From: an uncultured Verrucomicrobiae bacterium
Lineage (GTDB): Bacteria > Verrucomicrobiota > Verrucomicrobiia > Limisphaerales > UBA1096
DNA length: 62,523 bases
Direction of reading: 5' to 3'
Assembly (NCBI GenBank): GCA_937770485.1
Contig: CALJHX010000001.1
Span: 1 to 62,523, forward strand
Every line of letters starts with the position of its first letter. The first letter of the stretch is position 1. Below, piece by piece: positions 1-10,261 of this stretch. Both the position numbers and the translations under genes were made by a program. Under the pieces are notes generated by a model. The model was not told the DNA's origin. It searched no databases and worked only from the letters and a program-made list of their open reading frames with translations.

Positions 1-446
<446 letters not shown>

Positions 447-1883
447 TCAGGCGAAAATGTCGCTCACCACATGGCCGTGGACGTTCGTCAACCGGCGCTC
501 GATTCCGTTGTGGTAAAAGGTCAGCTTTTTGTGGTCGATCCCCATTAGATGGAGGACGGTCGCATGGAAGTCGTGCCAGTGCACCGGATTTTCAACTGTC
601 TTCCATCCGATCTCATCGGTCTGTCCGTAGCTGTACCCGGACTTCACGCCACCGCCGGCAATCCAGCATGAGAATCCGTACTTGTTGTGATCCCGACCGG
701 GGCCTACCTGGTTGGCATTCGACTGGGCGAACGGCGTTCGACCAAACTCGGTGGTGAACAACACCAGTGTGTCATCGAGCATGCCGCGTTGCTTGAGGTC
801 GCGAAGTAGGCCGGCGATCGGCTTGTCGATCCGGCCGGCCTCGGTCGAGTGGTTGTCCTGCACATTCTCGTGCGCATCCCAGCTCGCGCGAGGCGAGCCG
901 CCGATCGGGCCGCCGGAGTAAATCTGCACGAACCGCACTCCGCGCTCGAGCAATCTCCGCGCCAGCAGGCAGCGGCGCCCGGCATCCTCGGTGCGACTTT
1001 CCCCCATACCATACTGACGGCGGATGTATTCCGGTTCGCCGTTGATGTCGCTCACTTCCGGCACGGACAACTGCATACGGGCCGCAAGCTCATAGCTGCG
1101 CATGCGGCTGCTCAACATCGCATCGGCTCCGCGGCGGGCAGCGTGGCGGGCGTTCAATTTTTGCAGGAATGCACGCGCGGCGGCGTCCGATCCTTTGGGC
1201 TGCTCGATGGCCGGGAAGAGATCCCGCACCGGCGTGTTGCCGCTCCGCAACTCGACCCCCTGATGCTGCGAAGGAAGAAACCCGCTGGACCAGTTAGACG
1301 CCCCACCGTTTGGCCCACCACGTCCGTCGCTAAGCACGACGAACGCTGGCAATGATTCAGTATCGCTGCCCAACCCGTACGATGCCCAGCTGCCGACCGA
1401 CGGAAATCCGTTAAACTCAAAGCCGCTATTGGCGAAAAACAACGCCGGCGTGTGGTTGGCCGAATCAGTGGTCATCGAGCGGATGACCGTCATCTCATCG
1501 GCCATCCCGGCGATGTGAGGGAACATGTCCGACAACCAAAGCCCGCTTTGGCTCCGCGGTTTGAATTGAAAATCGCTCTTCCGCAGTAGGCCAACTTTGC
1601 CGAAGAAAATATCAGGCTTTTCACTCGAGCCAAGCGGCTTGCCGTGGGCCTTGTCCAGTCCGGGCTTGTGGTCGTACGAGTCTATGTGGCTCATACCGCC
1701 AACGAGGCTTATGTGGATCGCCCGCTTGGCCCGCGGCTCGAAGTTCGGGAAGACCGCCGGGCCAAGCGAACTCGCCCGGGCCGAGCTGCCGCGGGAGAGC
1801 AGGCTCGCGAACGCCGTGGCCCCGATCCCTCGGATGCCCCAGTTGAAAAACTCGCGTCGATCAATTGTGTTGGCGTCTTTCAT
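447..1883 (-). CDS. DUF1501 family Tat-exported protein
   Basis: Secreted protein of the DUF1501 family, which adopts a sulfatase/alkaline-phosphatase-like fold and is abundant in Planctomycetes and Verrucomicrobia; its substrate is unknown. The 478 residues begin with a twin-arginine signal (RREFFNWGIRG), followed by VGGMSHIDSYDHKPG. Near the end come TTEFGRTPF, GRDHNKYGF and a terminal VHGHVVSDIF, all typical of the family. Its start lies 1-2 bases after the stop of the upstream DUF1549/DUF1553 gene, so the two form an operon, the usual pairing. A second copy of this pair lies at 56.7-60.6 kb. Family assignment is firm; function is not. Confidence 0.9.
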   Translation of the reverse strand: MKDANTIDRREFFNWGIRGIGATAFASLLSRGSSARASSLGPAVFPNFEPRAKRAIHISLVGGMSHIDSYDHKPGLDKAHGKPLGSSEKPDIFFGKVGLLRKSDFQFKPRSQSGLWLSDMFPHIAGMADEMTVIRSMTTDSANHTPALFFANSGFEFNGFPSVGSWASYGLGSDTESLPAFVVLSDGRGGPNGGASNWSSGFLPSQHQGVELRSGNTPVRDLFPAIEQPKGSDAAARAFLQKLNARHAARRGADAMLSSRMRSYELAARMQLSVPEVSDINGEPEYIRRQYGMGESRTEDAGRRCLLARRLLERGVRFVQIYSGGPIGGSPRASWDAHENVQDNHSTEAGRIDKPIAGLLRDLKQRGMLDDTLVLFTTEFGRTPFAQSNANQVGPGRDHNKYGFSCWIAGGGVKSGYSYGQTDEIGWKTVENPVHWHDFHATVLHLMGIDHKKLTFYHNGIERRLTNVHGHVVSDIFA

Positions 1884-1884
1884 T

Positions 1885-4800
1885 TCAGTTCAGGATAACA
1901 AATTCATTACTGTTGAACAGGGAACGGCAGAGCGTGACGAGACCGTATTGCCCGGCCAAGCGTTTGGCCAAGAACAGTTCCTCAGCGTCCGGCGCGCGCT
2001 GGTAGGCATCGAGAAACACCCGCTTCACCTGCTCGTCGAGTCTGCCCTTCTCAAGTGCTTGCACCCGGTCTGCCATCGCCTGCGCCTTGTTCAAAATAAA
2101 TTCGTTGTTCAACAAAGCCAGCGCCTGCAGTGGAGTGGTGGTCACGCCGCGGCGCGGCGCGGTGGTCGAAGGATCCGGGCAATCGAATGTATCGAGAACC
2201 GCACTGCGCCCGCCGCGCGGACTGAAGCGATAAACCGTGCGCCGGTTGTACTCGTCGCCCTTCGGATAGATCGGCGCGTAGTAGGTGGTGCCGTTGTTGG
2301 GCGTGATGGATACGTCGCGAAAACCGGGGCCGCCCATCTTGGGATTGAGCTTCCCGGAGACGGCGAGGACGGCGTCGCGCAACGACTCGGCGTCGAGCCG
2401 CACCGGCGACTTCCTCCAGAGCAGTCGATTCTCCGCATCCAACGCCAGTCCGTCCTCGGACGGCGCAGTCGCCTGCCGATAGGTGTTCGAGGTCACGATC
2501 AGCCGGTGCATTGCCTTGAGCCGTCTTCCGTTGGCGACAAACTCGGATGCCAGCCAGTCGAGCAACTCCGGGTGACTGGGCCGGCCGCCGTTGAACCCGA
2601 AATCGTTCGGCGTCTCCACGATGCCGGTGCCAAAGTGGTAGTGCCACAGGCGGTTGACGATCACGCGGGTGAACAACGGATTTTCCGGGTCCGTGAGCCA
2701 GTGTGCCAACTGTTTGCGGCGCTCCGCGTCGGGCGCGTCCGGCTGGATACCAAAATCACTGCTCAGTGAGCGCAGCGCGGCGACGGCTCCGGGACGAACG
2801 ACCTCGCCCTCGTCCATCGCGCTGCCGCGCTTTAGAAGGCGAACCTTACCAGGGTTGCCCCGGGCAACGACGGTGTAGACTTTCATCTGCGACCCGATGC
2901 CCAACTCCTTTTCGCGAGCGATCAACGCCGCCAGTTGATCCTTCAGCTCCTTCCGCCGTTTCCGGGACGCTTGACCAAGCGCAGCGGCCAGTTCCTGTTC
3001 CCCGACAAACGAGCTCTCCACCCCGGCCGAAACCGCGACCTCGTCGGGGGTCAGCGCCCGCTCGTAAAGCTGGGCGCGATGAATCTTGCCCTTAAGGTAA
3101 TTGTTGCCGCCGCCCTTGTGCCGCATCCCGAAAATGATCTGCGAGTTGCCGGCCGGGAATTCCGACATTCCAGTCTTGTACGGTTTGCCATACGGCACAC
3201 CGTTGCGATAGCCGGTGATCGTGCCGTCCTCCTGATACACGATGGCCACATGGACCGGATTCTGGTGCGCCTCGTTTTCCTCCAGCGCACCGAATGACTG
3301 CGTGCGGGCGTAGCCGTTACTGCCAGCCATCCAGAGCCGGGACTCGCGCTCGGCAAACACGATCGTGTCAAACTGCACACCGGAAAGATTCTGCACGCCG
3401 ATCACACCGCCGCCTTTTTGATTCAGGTCACCCAACTCCACCCAGGCCTCGAGTGTCTTGGCCCGGAGCTGCTCCTTGGTCGGTTTCGTCTCGACCCAGG
3501 ATGCGTTGCCGTCCACGACCAGCGCGCCGCCGGAAACCCGGGCACTGCCCTTGGCCATGCCGTGCATCTCACCGAGGCTGTCCCGCAGGTCAGTATCGAA
3601 CTCCCACCGGGCCAGCGGCTTCGGCGGATCGGCCTTCGGCGGCTTGTCCCCCTGCTTGCGTCTGGCTAGAGCGGCCTCGCGACCGCGGTTCTCGATCCCG
3701 GCCAACTTTTCGCTCAGTACGGCAACCTGTTTTTGAAGCGCCTCACGTTGGAACCCCAGTTCTGGATCGGAGACGTTGCGTTCACCGTGGAACACCCCGG
3801 CAATCGCCGACGTCAACTGGTAGTATTCCTTCTGCCGAATGGGATCAAACTTGTGGTTGTGGCAGCGCGCACAATTGACCGTGAGCCCTACAAAAGTCTG
3901 CCCCACCGTGCCGACAATCTCCTCTAGCTCATCCTGGCGCGCGGTTTTTTTCATGAACTCGCTACCCCCCACGACTGTGTTGTGCAACCCGGCGACAAGG
4001 AAACCGACAGCCCTTTGCCCGGCCGGGTCGCCAGGCTTCAGGACATCCCCGGCGACCTGCATGCGCACGAATTCATCGTACGGTATGTCGTCGTTCAACG
4101 CGTTAATGATCCAGTCGCGATACGGCCAGAGATTGTTGCGGACACCGTTCCTCTCAAAACCGTCGCTCTCGCCAAACCGCGCGAGATCCAGCCAGTGCCT
4201 CCCCCAGCGCTCGCCGTAGTGCGGCGAACCTAGCAGGTTATCGACCACCTTGCGGTACGCGGCATCAGTCGGATTGTTAACAAACCTGGCGACCTGTTCC
4301 GCCGTCGGTGGCAGGCCTGTCAGGTCAAAATATAAACGCCGGATTAACGCCCGCGGATCCGCCGGGGCGCTGGGTATTAGCTGGGCCTTCTCGAGCTTAG
4401 CAAGGATGAATGCGTCGATCGGGTTGACCACCCAATTCTGCGATGTAACCGTCGGTTGGCCGGGCCGTTTCACCGGCTGCAGCGACCACCAATCGTACCC
4501 TCCACGTTTAGCTGTAGTTAACTGAAACGGATCAAGATCTGCATCGGCCCCCCACTTGGCCCCTCCCGTGATCCAGTCTCGTATCAGCGTTTTCTCCGCT
4601 TGTCCAAGCGGGTGGTCTGGCGGCATTTCATCCTCCGATATCTTTTTCCAGAGCAGGCTCTCGCCCGGCTTGCCGGCCACCACCGGGGAGCCATGCTTCC
4701 CCCCCTTCATCGCCGCCTCGCGTTGGGACAAATCCAACTTGCCCTTTAGATCAAAACCGTTGTGACACTCGAGGCAATGCCGAACCAGCAACGGTGCCAC

Positions 4801-4902
4801 CTTGTGGTCAAAGTCCACTGCAGCAAGAGAAACGCCGGCCGCTGATTCAAGTAGAAACAGAACGAGCCCCAACAAATGATTGCGGTACCCACAAAGGTGC
4901 AT
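1885..4902 (-). CDS. Planctomycete-type cytochrome c / DUF1549 / LamG / DUF1553 protein
   Basis: A large secreted protein of 1005 residues. The signal peptide (LLGLVLFLLESAAGVSLA) is followed by a planctomycete-type cytochrome c domain with haem motif CLECH near residue 44. The DUF1549 domain spans roughly 155-380 and includes LTGLPPTAEQV, RHWLDLARF and a second Cys-His motif, CARCHNHKFDP. A LamG/concanavalin-like insertion lies at roughly 430-620 (WEFDTDLRD, GMRHKGGGNNYLKGKIHRAQLYERAL). DUF1553 fills the C-terminus (NPLFTRVIVNRLW, TPLQALALLNNEF). Such proteins pair with DUF1501 partners, as here, and are thought to work outside the cytoplasm in carbohydrate-related redox chemistry; that role is inferred from the family. 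Confidence 0.92.
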   Translation of the reverse strand: MHLCGYRNHLLGLVLFLLESAAGVSLAAVDFDHKVAPLLVRHCLECHNGFDLKGKLDLSQREAAMKGGKHGSPVVAGKPGESLLWKKISEDEMPPDHPLGQAEKTLIRDWITGGAKWGADADLDPFQLTTAKRGGYDWWSLQPVKRPGQPTVTSQNWVVNPIDAFILAKLEKAQLIPSAPADPRALIRRLYFDLTGLPPTAEQVARFVNNPTDAAYRKVVDNLLGSPHYGERWGRHWLDLARFGESDGFERNGVRNNLWPYRDWIINALNDDIPYDEFVRMQVAGDVLKPGDPAGQRAVGFLVAGLHNTVVGGSEFMKKTARQDELEEIVGTVGQTFVGLTVNCARCHNHKFDPIRQKEYYQLTSAIAGVFHGERNVSDPELGFQREALQKQVAVLSEKLAGIENRGREAALARRKQGDKPPKADPPKPLARWEFDTDLRDSLGEMHGMAKGSARVSGGALVVDGNASWVETKPTKEQLRAKTLEAWVELGDLNQKGGGVIGVQNLSGVQFDTIVFAERESRLWMAGSNGYARTQSFGALEENEAHQNPVHVAIVYQEDGTITGYRNGVPYGKPYKTGMSEFPAGNSQIIFGMRHKGGGNNYLKGKIHRAQLYERALTPDEVAVSAGVESSFVGEQELAAALGQASRKRRKELKDQLAALIAREKELGIGSQMKVYTVVARGNPGKVRLLKRGSAMDEGEVVRPGAVAALRSLSSDFGIQPDAPDAERRKQLAHWLTDPENPLFTRVIVNRLWHYHFGTGIVETPNDFGFNGGRPSHPELLDWLASEFVANGRRLKAMHRLIVTSNTYRQATAPSEDGLALDAENRLLWRKSPVRLDAESLRDAVLAVSGKLNPKMGGPGFRDVSITPNNGTTYYAPIYPKGDEYNRRTVYRFSPRGGRSAVLDTFDCPDPSTTAPRRGVTTTPLQALALLNNEFILNKAQAMADRVQALEKGRLDEQVKRVFLDAYQRAPDAEELFLAKRLAGQYGLVTLCRSLFNSNEFVILN

Positions 4903-5218
4903 AACAAAAAAGTTGCCCGAAAAGCTGCACGAAGATCGCCCCCCATCAAAGCAATTTCTCCGCCAGAATCCGAATCAAATACGCGAGCGAACAAAGCGGT
5001 AATTGAAATATGAAGTAAGGCAAACGATTGTTTGGAGACCGCCACTCCGCAGCGTCTTGGTATGTTGGAATCAAAAAGTGGTGGTGCGCTCGATTGCCAC
5101 CTCCCTCCAAACGGCCGCAAACCCAACTTTAAGGATTGAAGCATTTTTTTCCCGCTGGCAGAAGGGATTGCCTACGCTTGGTCAAGCATAGCTGATGCGC
5201 CAAAAAGGCTAAAAAAAG
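4903..5218. other. Intergenic region with no recognisable gene
   Basis: This 316-bp gap lies between the start of the DUF1549 gene and tRNA-Ser. The short open frames here give no recognisable protein. It should contain the promoter for the minus-strand DUF1549-DUF1501 operon, but I could not pick out convincing -35/-10 elements. Confidence 0.5.
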
Positions 5219-5308
5219 TGGCGGAGAGAGAGGGATTCGAACCCTCGATAGGCGTGAACCTATACTCCCTTAGCAGGGGAGCGCTTTCGACCACTCAGCC
5301 ATCTCTCC
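5219..5308 (-). tRNA. tRNA-Ser (GCU anticodon)
   Basis: On the minus strand the gene starts GGAGAGA at 5308, and the 3' strand TCTCTCC (5223-5229) completes a 7-bp acceptor stem. The anticodon loop carries GCT between paired CTCCC/GGGAG arms. A long variable arm and a GGTTCGAATCC T-arm follow, as expected for a class II serine tRNA. The discriminator is G and CCA is encoded (5219-5221 on the plus strand read TGG). It sits 46 bp beyond the mutS stop and is followed upstream by a CTTGGCCAAG palindrome at 5324-5333. Confidence 0.95.
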
Positions 5309-5354
5309 GAGCGGGCCGCGCAGCTTGGCCAAGCGCGCGCCCGGGGTCAAGCTG

Positions 5355-7940
5355 TCATTGGCCCGCGAAGAGGTCCAACTGCGGCGCAGGCTCGATCTGG
5401 CGGAGTTTTTCCCGCTCGACGCTCTGCCGCGAGACGTAGCGCGCCTCTCCGTCGGGGGAAAGTTCCGTCTCCTCAAGGTTGCGCAGGATGGCCTTGGCCC
5501 GCTCGATGACCGGCTTGGGCACGCCGGCCAGGCGCGCGACGTGGATGCCGTAGCTCTTGTCCGCGCCGCCCTCGACGATCTTGTGCAGGAACACGATCTG
5601 TTCGTTCCACTCGCGTACGGCGACGTTGAAGTTCCGTAGGCGGGGCAGTCGGCCGGCCAGCTCGGTCAGCTCGTGGTAGTGCGTCGCGAAGAGCGTCTTT
5701 GCGCCGACTTGGTTGTGCAGATGCTCGACGATCGACCATGCCAGACTCAAGCCGTCGAACGTGCTCGTGCCGCGCCCGACCTCGTCGAGCACGACGAGGC
5801 TCCGGTCGGTGGCGTTGTTCAAAATATTCGCCGTCTCGGTCATCTCGACCATGAAGGTCGACTGGCCGCGCGACAGGTCGTCGCTCGCGCCGATGCGGGT
5901 GAAGATGCGATCGACCAAGTCCACCCGCGCGCGCTTGGCCGGCACAAACGAGCCGGTGTGCGCCAGCAACGCCAGCAGCGCCACCTGCCGGATGTACGTG
6001 CTTTTGCCGGCCATGTTCGGACCGGTGATGACGGCGATCTGTTGGGTGTCGCTCTCGAGTTGCGTGTCATTCGGCACGAACGGCTCGCCGACCAGCGCCT
6101 GCTCGAGCACGGGATGGCGGCCGTCGTCGATTTGCAACATGCCGTCGTCGCGCACCTCGGGGCAAACGTAGCCGCGCAGCCGGGCGACCTCGGCGAAACC
6201 GGCGAGCACGTCGAGCTGCGCCAGCGCGGAGGCGATTTGCTGAATCTGCCGCAGCGACTGCAGCACCTGCTCGCGCACGCGCTGGAATAACTCGTACTCG
6301 AGCTTTTGGCTGCGCTCCTGCGAACCAAGAATTTTGCCCTCCATTTCCTTCAGCTCCGGCGTGATGAAGCGCTCGGCGTTGGTCATGGTTTGCTTGCGCG
6401 TGTAATGCTCCGGCACCTTGTCGAGGTTCGTCTTGGTCACCTCGATGAAATAACCAAACACAGAATTGAACCGCACCTTGAGCGAGGTGATGCCGGTTTT
6501 TTCCGACTCCTCTTTTTGGAGCTGGGCGATCCAGGCCTTGCCCTCGGTCGCGCCCCAGCGCAGCTCGTCGAGCGCCGGGTCAAAGCCTTCGCGGATGATG
6601 CCGCCGTCCTTGATCGTCAGCGGCGGTTCATCGGCAATCGCCCGCGAAATCAGGCCGGTCACCTCGGGCAGCTCGTGCAGTTGGCCGCCCAGCTCGCTCA
6701 GCAACGGCGGCTCGTCGTCCGGCTCGGCTTCGTCGAAAACCTCCTCGCTCAGCGTCGGCGCGACGGGGTCGATGGCGCGTTGCACCTCGGCGATCAAGCC
6801 GCGCAGCATCGGCAATTGGCCAAGCGCGCCGCTCAACTGCACTAAGTCGCGGGCGTTGCCGGAGCCGATGCTCAACCGGCTGATCGTCCGCTCAAGATCG
6901 CGAATTTCCTTCAGGCTTTCTCGGAACCGGTCGAGCGCCGGGCTGTTGTGAAGAAATTGGCCAACCGCCGCCTGCCGCCGCCGGATCGCCTCGACCGATG
7001 AGAGCGGTTGCGAGAGCCAGTCGCGCAGCCGCCTCGCGCCCATCGGCGTCGAGGTGCGGTTCAGCGCGGCGTAAAGCGTCGCCGGCTTGGCCGCCTCGCG
7101 ATGCAGCGGCTCGAGAATCTCGAGGTGCTTCAGCGTCGCCGCGTCGAGCACGAGGGTGTCGGCGACCTCGTAAAACGCGAGCCGAGTAAAGTGCGCCACG
7201 TCGCGCCGCAAGTGTTGGCTGACGTAATGCAGCGCACCGCCGGCCGCACCGATCGCCGCCGTGCGGCCCTTCAGCCCGAAGCCGTCGAGCGCGGCGACCT
7301 TGAAATGATCCTTCAGCGTGAACTCCGCCGTCTCGAGCGCGAACACCCAGCCTTCGTAGCCGTTGAGTACGCTGACATTCGGCTCGATCGATGCGGCCAA
7401 GCGCTGCGACTCTTCCGGATAAATCACCTCGCCCGGGTTGAGCCGCTCCAACTCGGCGAGCATGTCGTTCTCGTTTTCCAACTCGGCGGCCTTGAAATCG
7501 CCGGTCGTCAAATCGATCGCCGCCACACCAAACCGGCCGCCGGACACGCTCACGGCGACGAGAAAGTTGTTGCGTCCGGCCTCGAGCATTCGCTCGTCGA
7601 AGTGCGCGCCCGGGCTGAGGATCTGCGTGACCTCGCGCTTGACCAGTTGCCCCGGCTTGGCCGTCTCGACCTGGTCACAGATCGCCACCTTGCGCCCGGC
7701 CTTGAGCAGCTTGGAGAGGTAATTCCCGGTGGCGTGGTGGGGGATCCCACACATCGGCATGTCGCCGCGCTTGGTCAGCGCGATATTGAGAATGCCGGCC
7801 GCCTCCTGCGCGTCCTCGAAAAACATCTCGTAAAAATCCCCGAGGCGAAACAGCAGAATCGTCCCAGCCGGCAGTTGGCTTTTGCACTGCCGGTACTGGG
7901 CCATCATCGGTGTGAGTTTCGCCTCCTTTGGCACGCGCAA
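5355..7940 (-). CDS. mutS: DNA mismatch repair protein MutS
   Basis: Mismatch-recognition ATPase that binds mispaired DNA and recruits MutL. It has 861 residues, normal for MutS1. The N-terminal mismatch-binding motif is LGDFYEMF (the Phe-x-Glu wedge). The connector and lever domains follow, and the C-terminal ATPase has Walker A GPNMAGKST, Walker B with LDEVGRGTSTFDG and a typical FATHYHEL segment. The listed start gives MRVPKEAKLTPMMAQY; an internal Met (MMAQYRQ) about 12 residues later is an alternative. It is a single-gene unit upstream of tRNA-Ser. Nothing is missing from the catalytic core. Confidence 0.97.
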   Translation of the reverse strand: MRVPKEAKLTPMMAQYRQCKSQLPAGTILLFRLGDFYEMFFEDAQEAAGILNIALTKRGDMPMCGIPHHATGNYLSKLLKAGRKVAICDQVETAKPGQLVKREVTQILSPGAHFDERMLEAGRNNFLVAVSVSGGRFGVAAIDLTTGDFKAAELENENDMLAELERLNPGEVIYPEESQRLAASIEPNVSVLNGYEGWVFALETAEFTLKDHFKVAALDGFGLKGRTAAIGAAGGALHYVSQHLRRDVAHFTRLAFYEVADTLVLDAATLKHLEILEPLHREAAKPATLYAALNRTSTPMGARRLRDWLSQPLSSVEAIRRRQAAVGQFLHNSPALDRFRESLKEIRDLERTISRLSIGSGNARDLVQLSGALGQLPMLRGLIAEVQRAIDPVAPTLSEEVFDEAEPDDEPPLLSELGGQLHELPEVTGLISRAIADEPPLTIKDGGIIREGFDPALDELRWGATEGKAWIAQLQKEESEKTGITSLKVRFNSVFGYFIEVTKTNLDKVPEHYTRKQTMTNAERFITPELKEMEGKILGSQERSQKLEYELFQRVREQVLQSLRQIQQIASALAQLDVLAGFAEVARLRGYVCPEVRDDGMLQIDDGRHPVLEQALVGEPFVPNDTQLESDTQQIAVITGPNMAGKSTYIRQVALLALLAHTGSFVPAKRARVDLVDRIFTRIGASDDLSRGQSTFMVEMTETANILNNATDRSLVVLDEVGRGTSTFDGLSLAWSIVEHLHNQVGAKTLFATHYHELTELAGRLPRLRNFNVAVREWNEQIVFLHKIVEGGADKSYGIHVARLAGVPKPVIERAKAILRNLEETELSPDGEARYVSRQSVEREKLRQIEPAPQLDLFAGQ

Positions 7941-8105
7941 ACGTTAATCGCCGAGCCGAACGCGGTCGAGGGGAAGATATCCACAACCGCAAAACCGCGC
8001 TGAGCCAACCCCAAGGTAAGGCTTGCTGCCCCCTGCGCGCCAGAGACGATGGGCTTCGACAACGGACAGCTGGGGACAGCCGTCCCCACCCTTCGCTGGT
8101 TAAAG

Positions 8106-9134
8106 TTAGGGCGACTCCTTGAAGGCAGTGATGACTTGGGCGATTTCTTCAGTCGTCACAGTGAGATTCGTCACCGCACGGAGGGTGTGCTGACCGATGG
8201 CAAGCAGACGGATACCCAATTCGTCAAGCCGCTTGGCCAAGGCCGCAGCATCGCGTTCGCCAGTGCCTATGAACAGCATGTTTGTTTCCACGCCCTCAGC
8301 ATCGACCTCGAGCCCAGGCAGCTTGGCCAAGCCGTTGGCCAGGGCGCGGCAGTTTGCGTGGTCGTCGGTCAGGCGGGCGCGGTTGTGCTCAAGCGCATGC
8401 GCCGCCGCCGCTGCGAGGATGCCGACCTGCCGCATCGCGCCACCCTGTTGCTTGCGGAAAAACCGCGCCTTGGCAATCACGTCCGTTGACCCGGCCAAAA
8501 TCGAGCCGACCGGCGCGCCGAGTCCCTTCGAAAAACAGACACTCACCGTGTCGAAGTGGCCTGCGTAAACTGCCTCATTGACACCACTTGCTGCCGAAGC
8601 GTTCCACAGCCGCGCGCCGTCGAGGTGCAAGGCCAAGCCGTGCCCGCGCGCCGTGCTCGTGACCGACTCGATCTGCTCCATCGGCCAGACGCTGCCACCG
8701 CCGCGGTTATGGGTGTTCTCGATGCAGACCAGGCTTGGTGGCGCGAAGTGAACATCCCTAGGCGGCAGTGCGGCCTCTAGTTGCCCCGCGGTAAACTGCC
8801 CGCGCCGGCCGTCTAGCAGGCTCACCTGCACCCCGGCCAGTGCCGCCGGCGCGCCGGCTTCATAGCAGTAAATGTGTGCGTTGGTGTCGAGCAGGATCGC
8901 TTCGCCGGACCGCGTGAGCGAGCGGATCGCCAACTGGTTGGCCATCGTCCCGGACGGCACGAACACCGCCGCCTCCTTACCGAGCAATGCCGCCGTGCGT
9001 TGCTCCAGTTCCTGAACCGTCGGGTCGTCACCCAGCACATCATCGCCGACGACGGCGCTGGCCATGGCCTCGCGCATCGCGTCGTCGGGCTGGGTGATCG
9101 TGTCGCTTCGCAGGTCGATTTTGCCGTTGAGCAT
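8106..9134 (-). CDS. ltaE: Low-specificity L-threonine aldolase
   Basis: PLP enzyme cleaving L-threonine or allo-threonine to glycine and acetaldehyde. I chose the ATG at 9134 (MLNGKIDLRSDT), which matches the usual family start and gives 342 residues; a longer frame from 9248 adds an implausible basic stretch. Visible landmarks are the N-terminal IDLRSDT, GDDVLGDDPTVQELE, FVPSGTMANQLA, LHLDGARLWNA and the PLP-lysine segment CFSKGLGAPVGS. It is monocistronic, with the 5' end facing a short gap before the next plus-strand gene. Two TTGGCCAA cores lie inside it (about 8233 and 8323). Confidence 0.92.
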   Translation of the reverse strand: MLNGKIDLRSDTITQPDDAMREAMASAVVGDDVLGDDPTVQELEQRTAALLGKEAAVFVPSGTMANQLAIRSLTRSGEAILLDTNAHIYCYEAGAPAALAGVQVSLLDGRRGQFTAGQLEAALPPRDVHFAPPSLVCIENTHNRGGGSVWPMEQIESVTSTARGHGLALHLDGARLWNASAASGVNEAVYAGHFDTVSVCFSKGLGAPVGSILAGSTDVIAKARFFRKQQGGAMRQVGILAAAAAHALEHNRARLTDDHANCRALANGLAKLPGLEVDAEGVETNMLFIGTGERDAAALAKRLDELGIRLLAIGQHTLRAVTNLTVTTEEIAQVITAFKESP

Positions 9135-9368
9135 GGGCGGGCGAGCATGGCGCATCCAACAAGCTAAAGCATCACTTTTTTGTCCAGCGGATCGCCAAAG
9201 CGGCCGCTTGCTGTTCCCTCTACCCCTCAGGGAGATGGAGCTTGGCAAAGCGCATTAAAATTGATTCCTGGGCCTGTTGGATTCGCCGCTTTTGGCACGG
9301 GGCAAGCTGCGCGAAAGGGGTTGCGCCGGGCGTCGGCGATGCTAGGTTCTGCCATCGCGAAGTGAGCC

Positions 9369-9581
9369 ATGGTTGACGAGAAAGACAAATCGACCGACGC
9401 CCTGCTCAAGAAATCGTCGCTGTATCAGCAGTATCTCGCCGAGCGGGAGGAGGTGCTGCGGCACAAATGGCTTGAATCCGAGAGGGCGGGTCGCGACATT
9501 GGGTTCGAGCGGACGTTGATGGACTGGGTTCTCAACCACCGCACAAAATGGCGGAAGAGCTGCCAGGCTGCTCGGGAATGA
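9369..9581 (+). CDS. Small conserved-looking hypothetical protein
   Basis: A 70-residue charged protein, MVDEKDKSTDALL... ending NHRTKWRKSCQ. It is predicted mostly helical, with no signal peptide or membrane segment. I do not recognise a named family. It is believable as a gene because its composition is protein-like (alternating charged and aliphatic residues, a compact ERTLMDWVLNHRTKW tail), it follows an ATG after GAAGTGAG, and no larger gene overlaps it. Function unknown. Confidence 0.6.
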   Translation: MVDEKDKSTDALLKKSSLYQQYLAEREEVLRHKWLESERAGRDIGFERTLMDWVLNHRTKWRKSCQAARE

Positions 9582-9655
9582 ACCGGCGCCACGTTTCCTT
9601 TAAAGCGATCCAGCGAGGTCGCCAAGGGACATGCGAAAACTGAAGAGACAATCTT

Positions 9656-9697
9656 GTACGAAGCGAATCAGCGCGCACAGCGCAGGTTCGTTTTTTT
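9656..9697 (+). promoter_or_regulatory. Possible leader hairpin / attenuator in front of pyrR
   Basis: Immediately before pyrR an ACGAA...TTCGT inverted repeat (9658-9662 with 9687-9691) encloses GC-rich sequence and runs into a tract of seven or eight T (9690-9697). PyrR-controlled operons commonly carry a leader terminator at this spot. The stem is short and imperfect, and I did not find a clear PyrR-binding loop, so this is only a candidate. Confidence 0.3.
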
Positions 9698-9715
9698 GTG
9701 CCCGCACCCACCGCC

Positions 9716-10261
9716 ATGGCTGACGAAAAACTGCTCCTCGACGCCGACGCGATCCAGCGCGGCCTCACGCGCACCGCGCACGAGATCGCCGAGGCAAACG
9801 CCGACAGCAAGAGCGTCGGGCTGATCGGCATCCAGCGCGGCGGCGTTCACTTGGCCAAGCGCTTGGCCGGGCTGCTCACCGGTATTTGGGGACACGACGC
9901 ACCGGTCGGCGTGCTCGACGTCAGCATGCACCGCGACGACATCGACCAACGCGGCATCGTCAGCGTGCAGCCGACGGAGGTGCCGTTCGATGTCGAGGGC
10001 AAAACGATTGTGCTAGTCGACGACGTGCTGTTCAACGGACGCACCGTTCGGGCCGCGCTCGACGCCGTGCATCACCTCGGCCGGCCACGGCGCATCCAGC
10101 TCGCGGTGTTGATTGATCGCGGCCACCGCGAGCTGCCTATAAAGCCGGACTTCGTCGGTAAAAACATCCCCACAGCCCTCGAAGAGCACATCGAGGTTTC
10201 GCTGAGTGAGACCGGCGGCAACGACTCGGTCACGCTGCAGGCCTTGAGCAACAACCAATGA
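9716..10261 (+). CDS. pyrR: Bifunctional PyrR: pyrimidine operon regulator / uracil phosphoribosyltransferase
   Basis: PyrR binds pyr leader RNA in response to UMP and also converts uracil plus PRPP to UMP. I take the ATG at 9716 (MADEKLLLDADAIQRG); a GTG at 9698 would add six residues and overlap the T-tract. The 181-residue protein has the PRPP-binding loop VLVDDVLFNGRT, IGIQRGGVHLA and LIDRGHRELPI, all typical. Its stop overlaps the pyrB start by four bases (ATGA), indicating translational coupling. Confidence 0.94.
   Translation: MADEKLLLDADAIQRGLTRTAHEIAEANADSKSVGLIGIQRGGVHLAKRLAGLLTGIWGHDAPVGVLDVSMHRDDIDQRGIVSVQPTEVPFDVEGKTIVLVDDVLFNGRTVRAALDAVHHLGRPRRIQLAVLIDRGHRELPIKPDFVGKNIPTALEEHIEVSLSETGGNDSVTLQALSNNQ

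Noticed and set aside
4746..5144. 132-residue minus-strand frame upstream of the DUF1549 gene
   Set aside because: It overlaps the true signal-peptide start of the DUF1549 protein in another frame and has no recognisable features.
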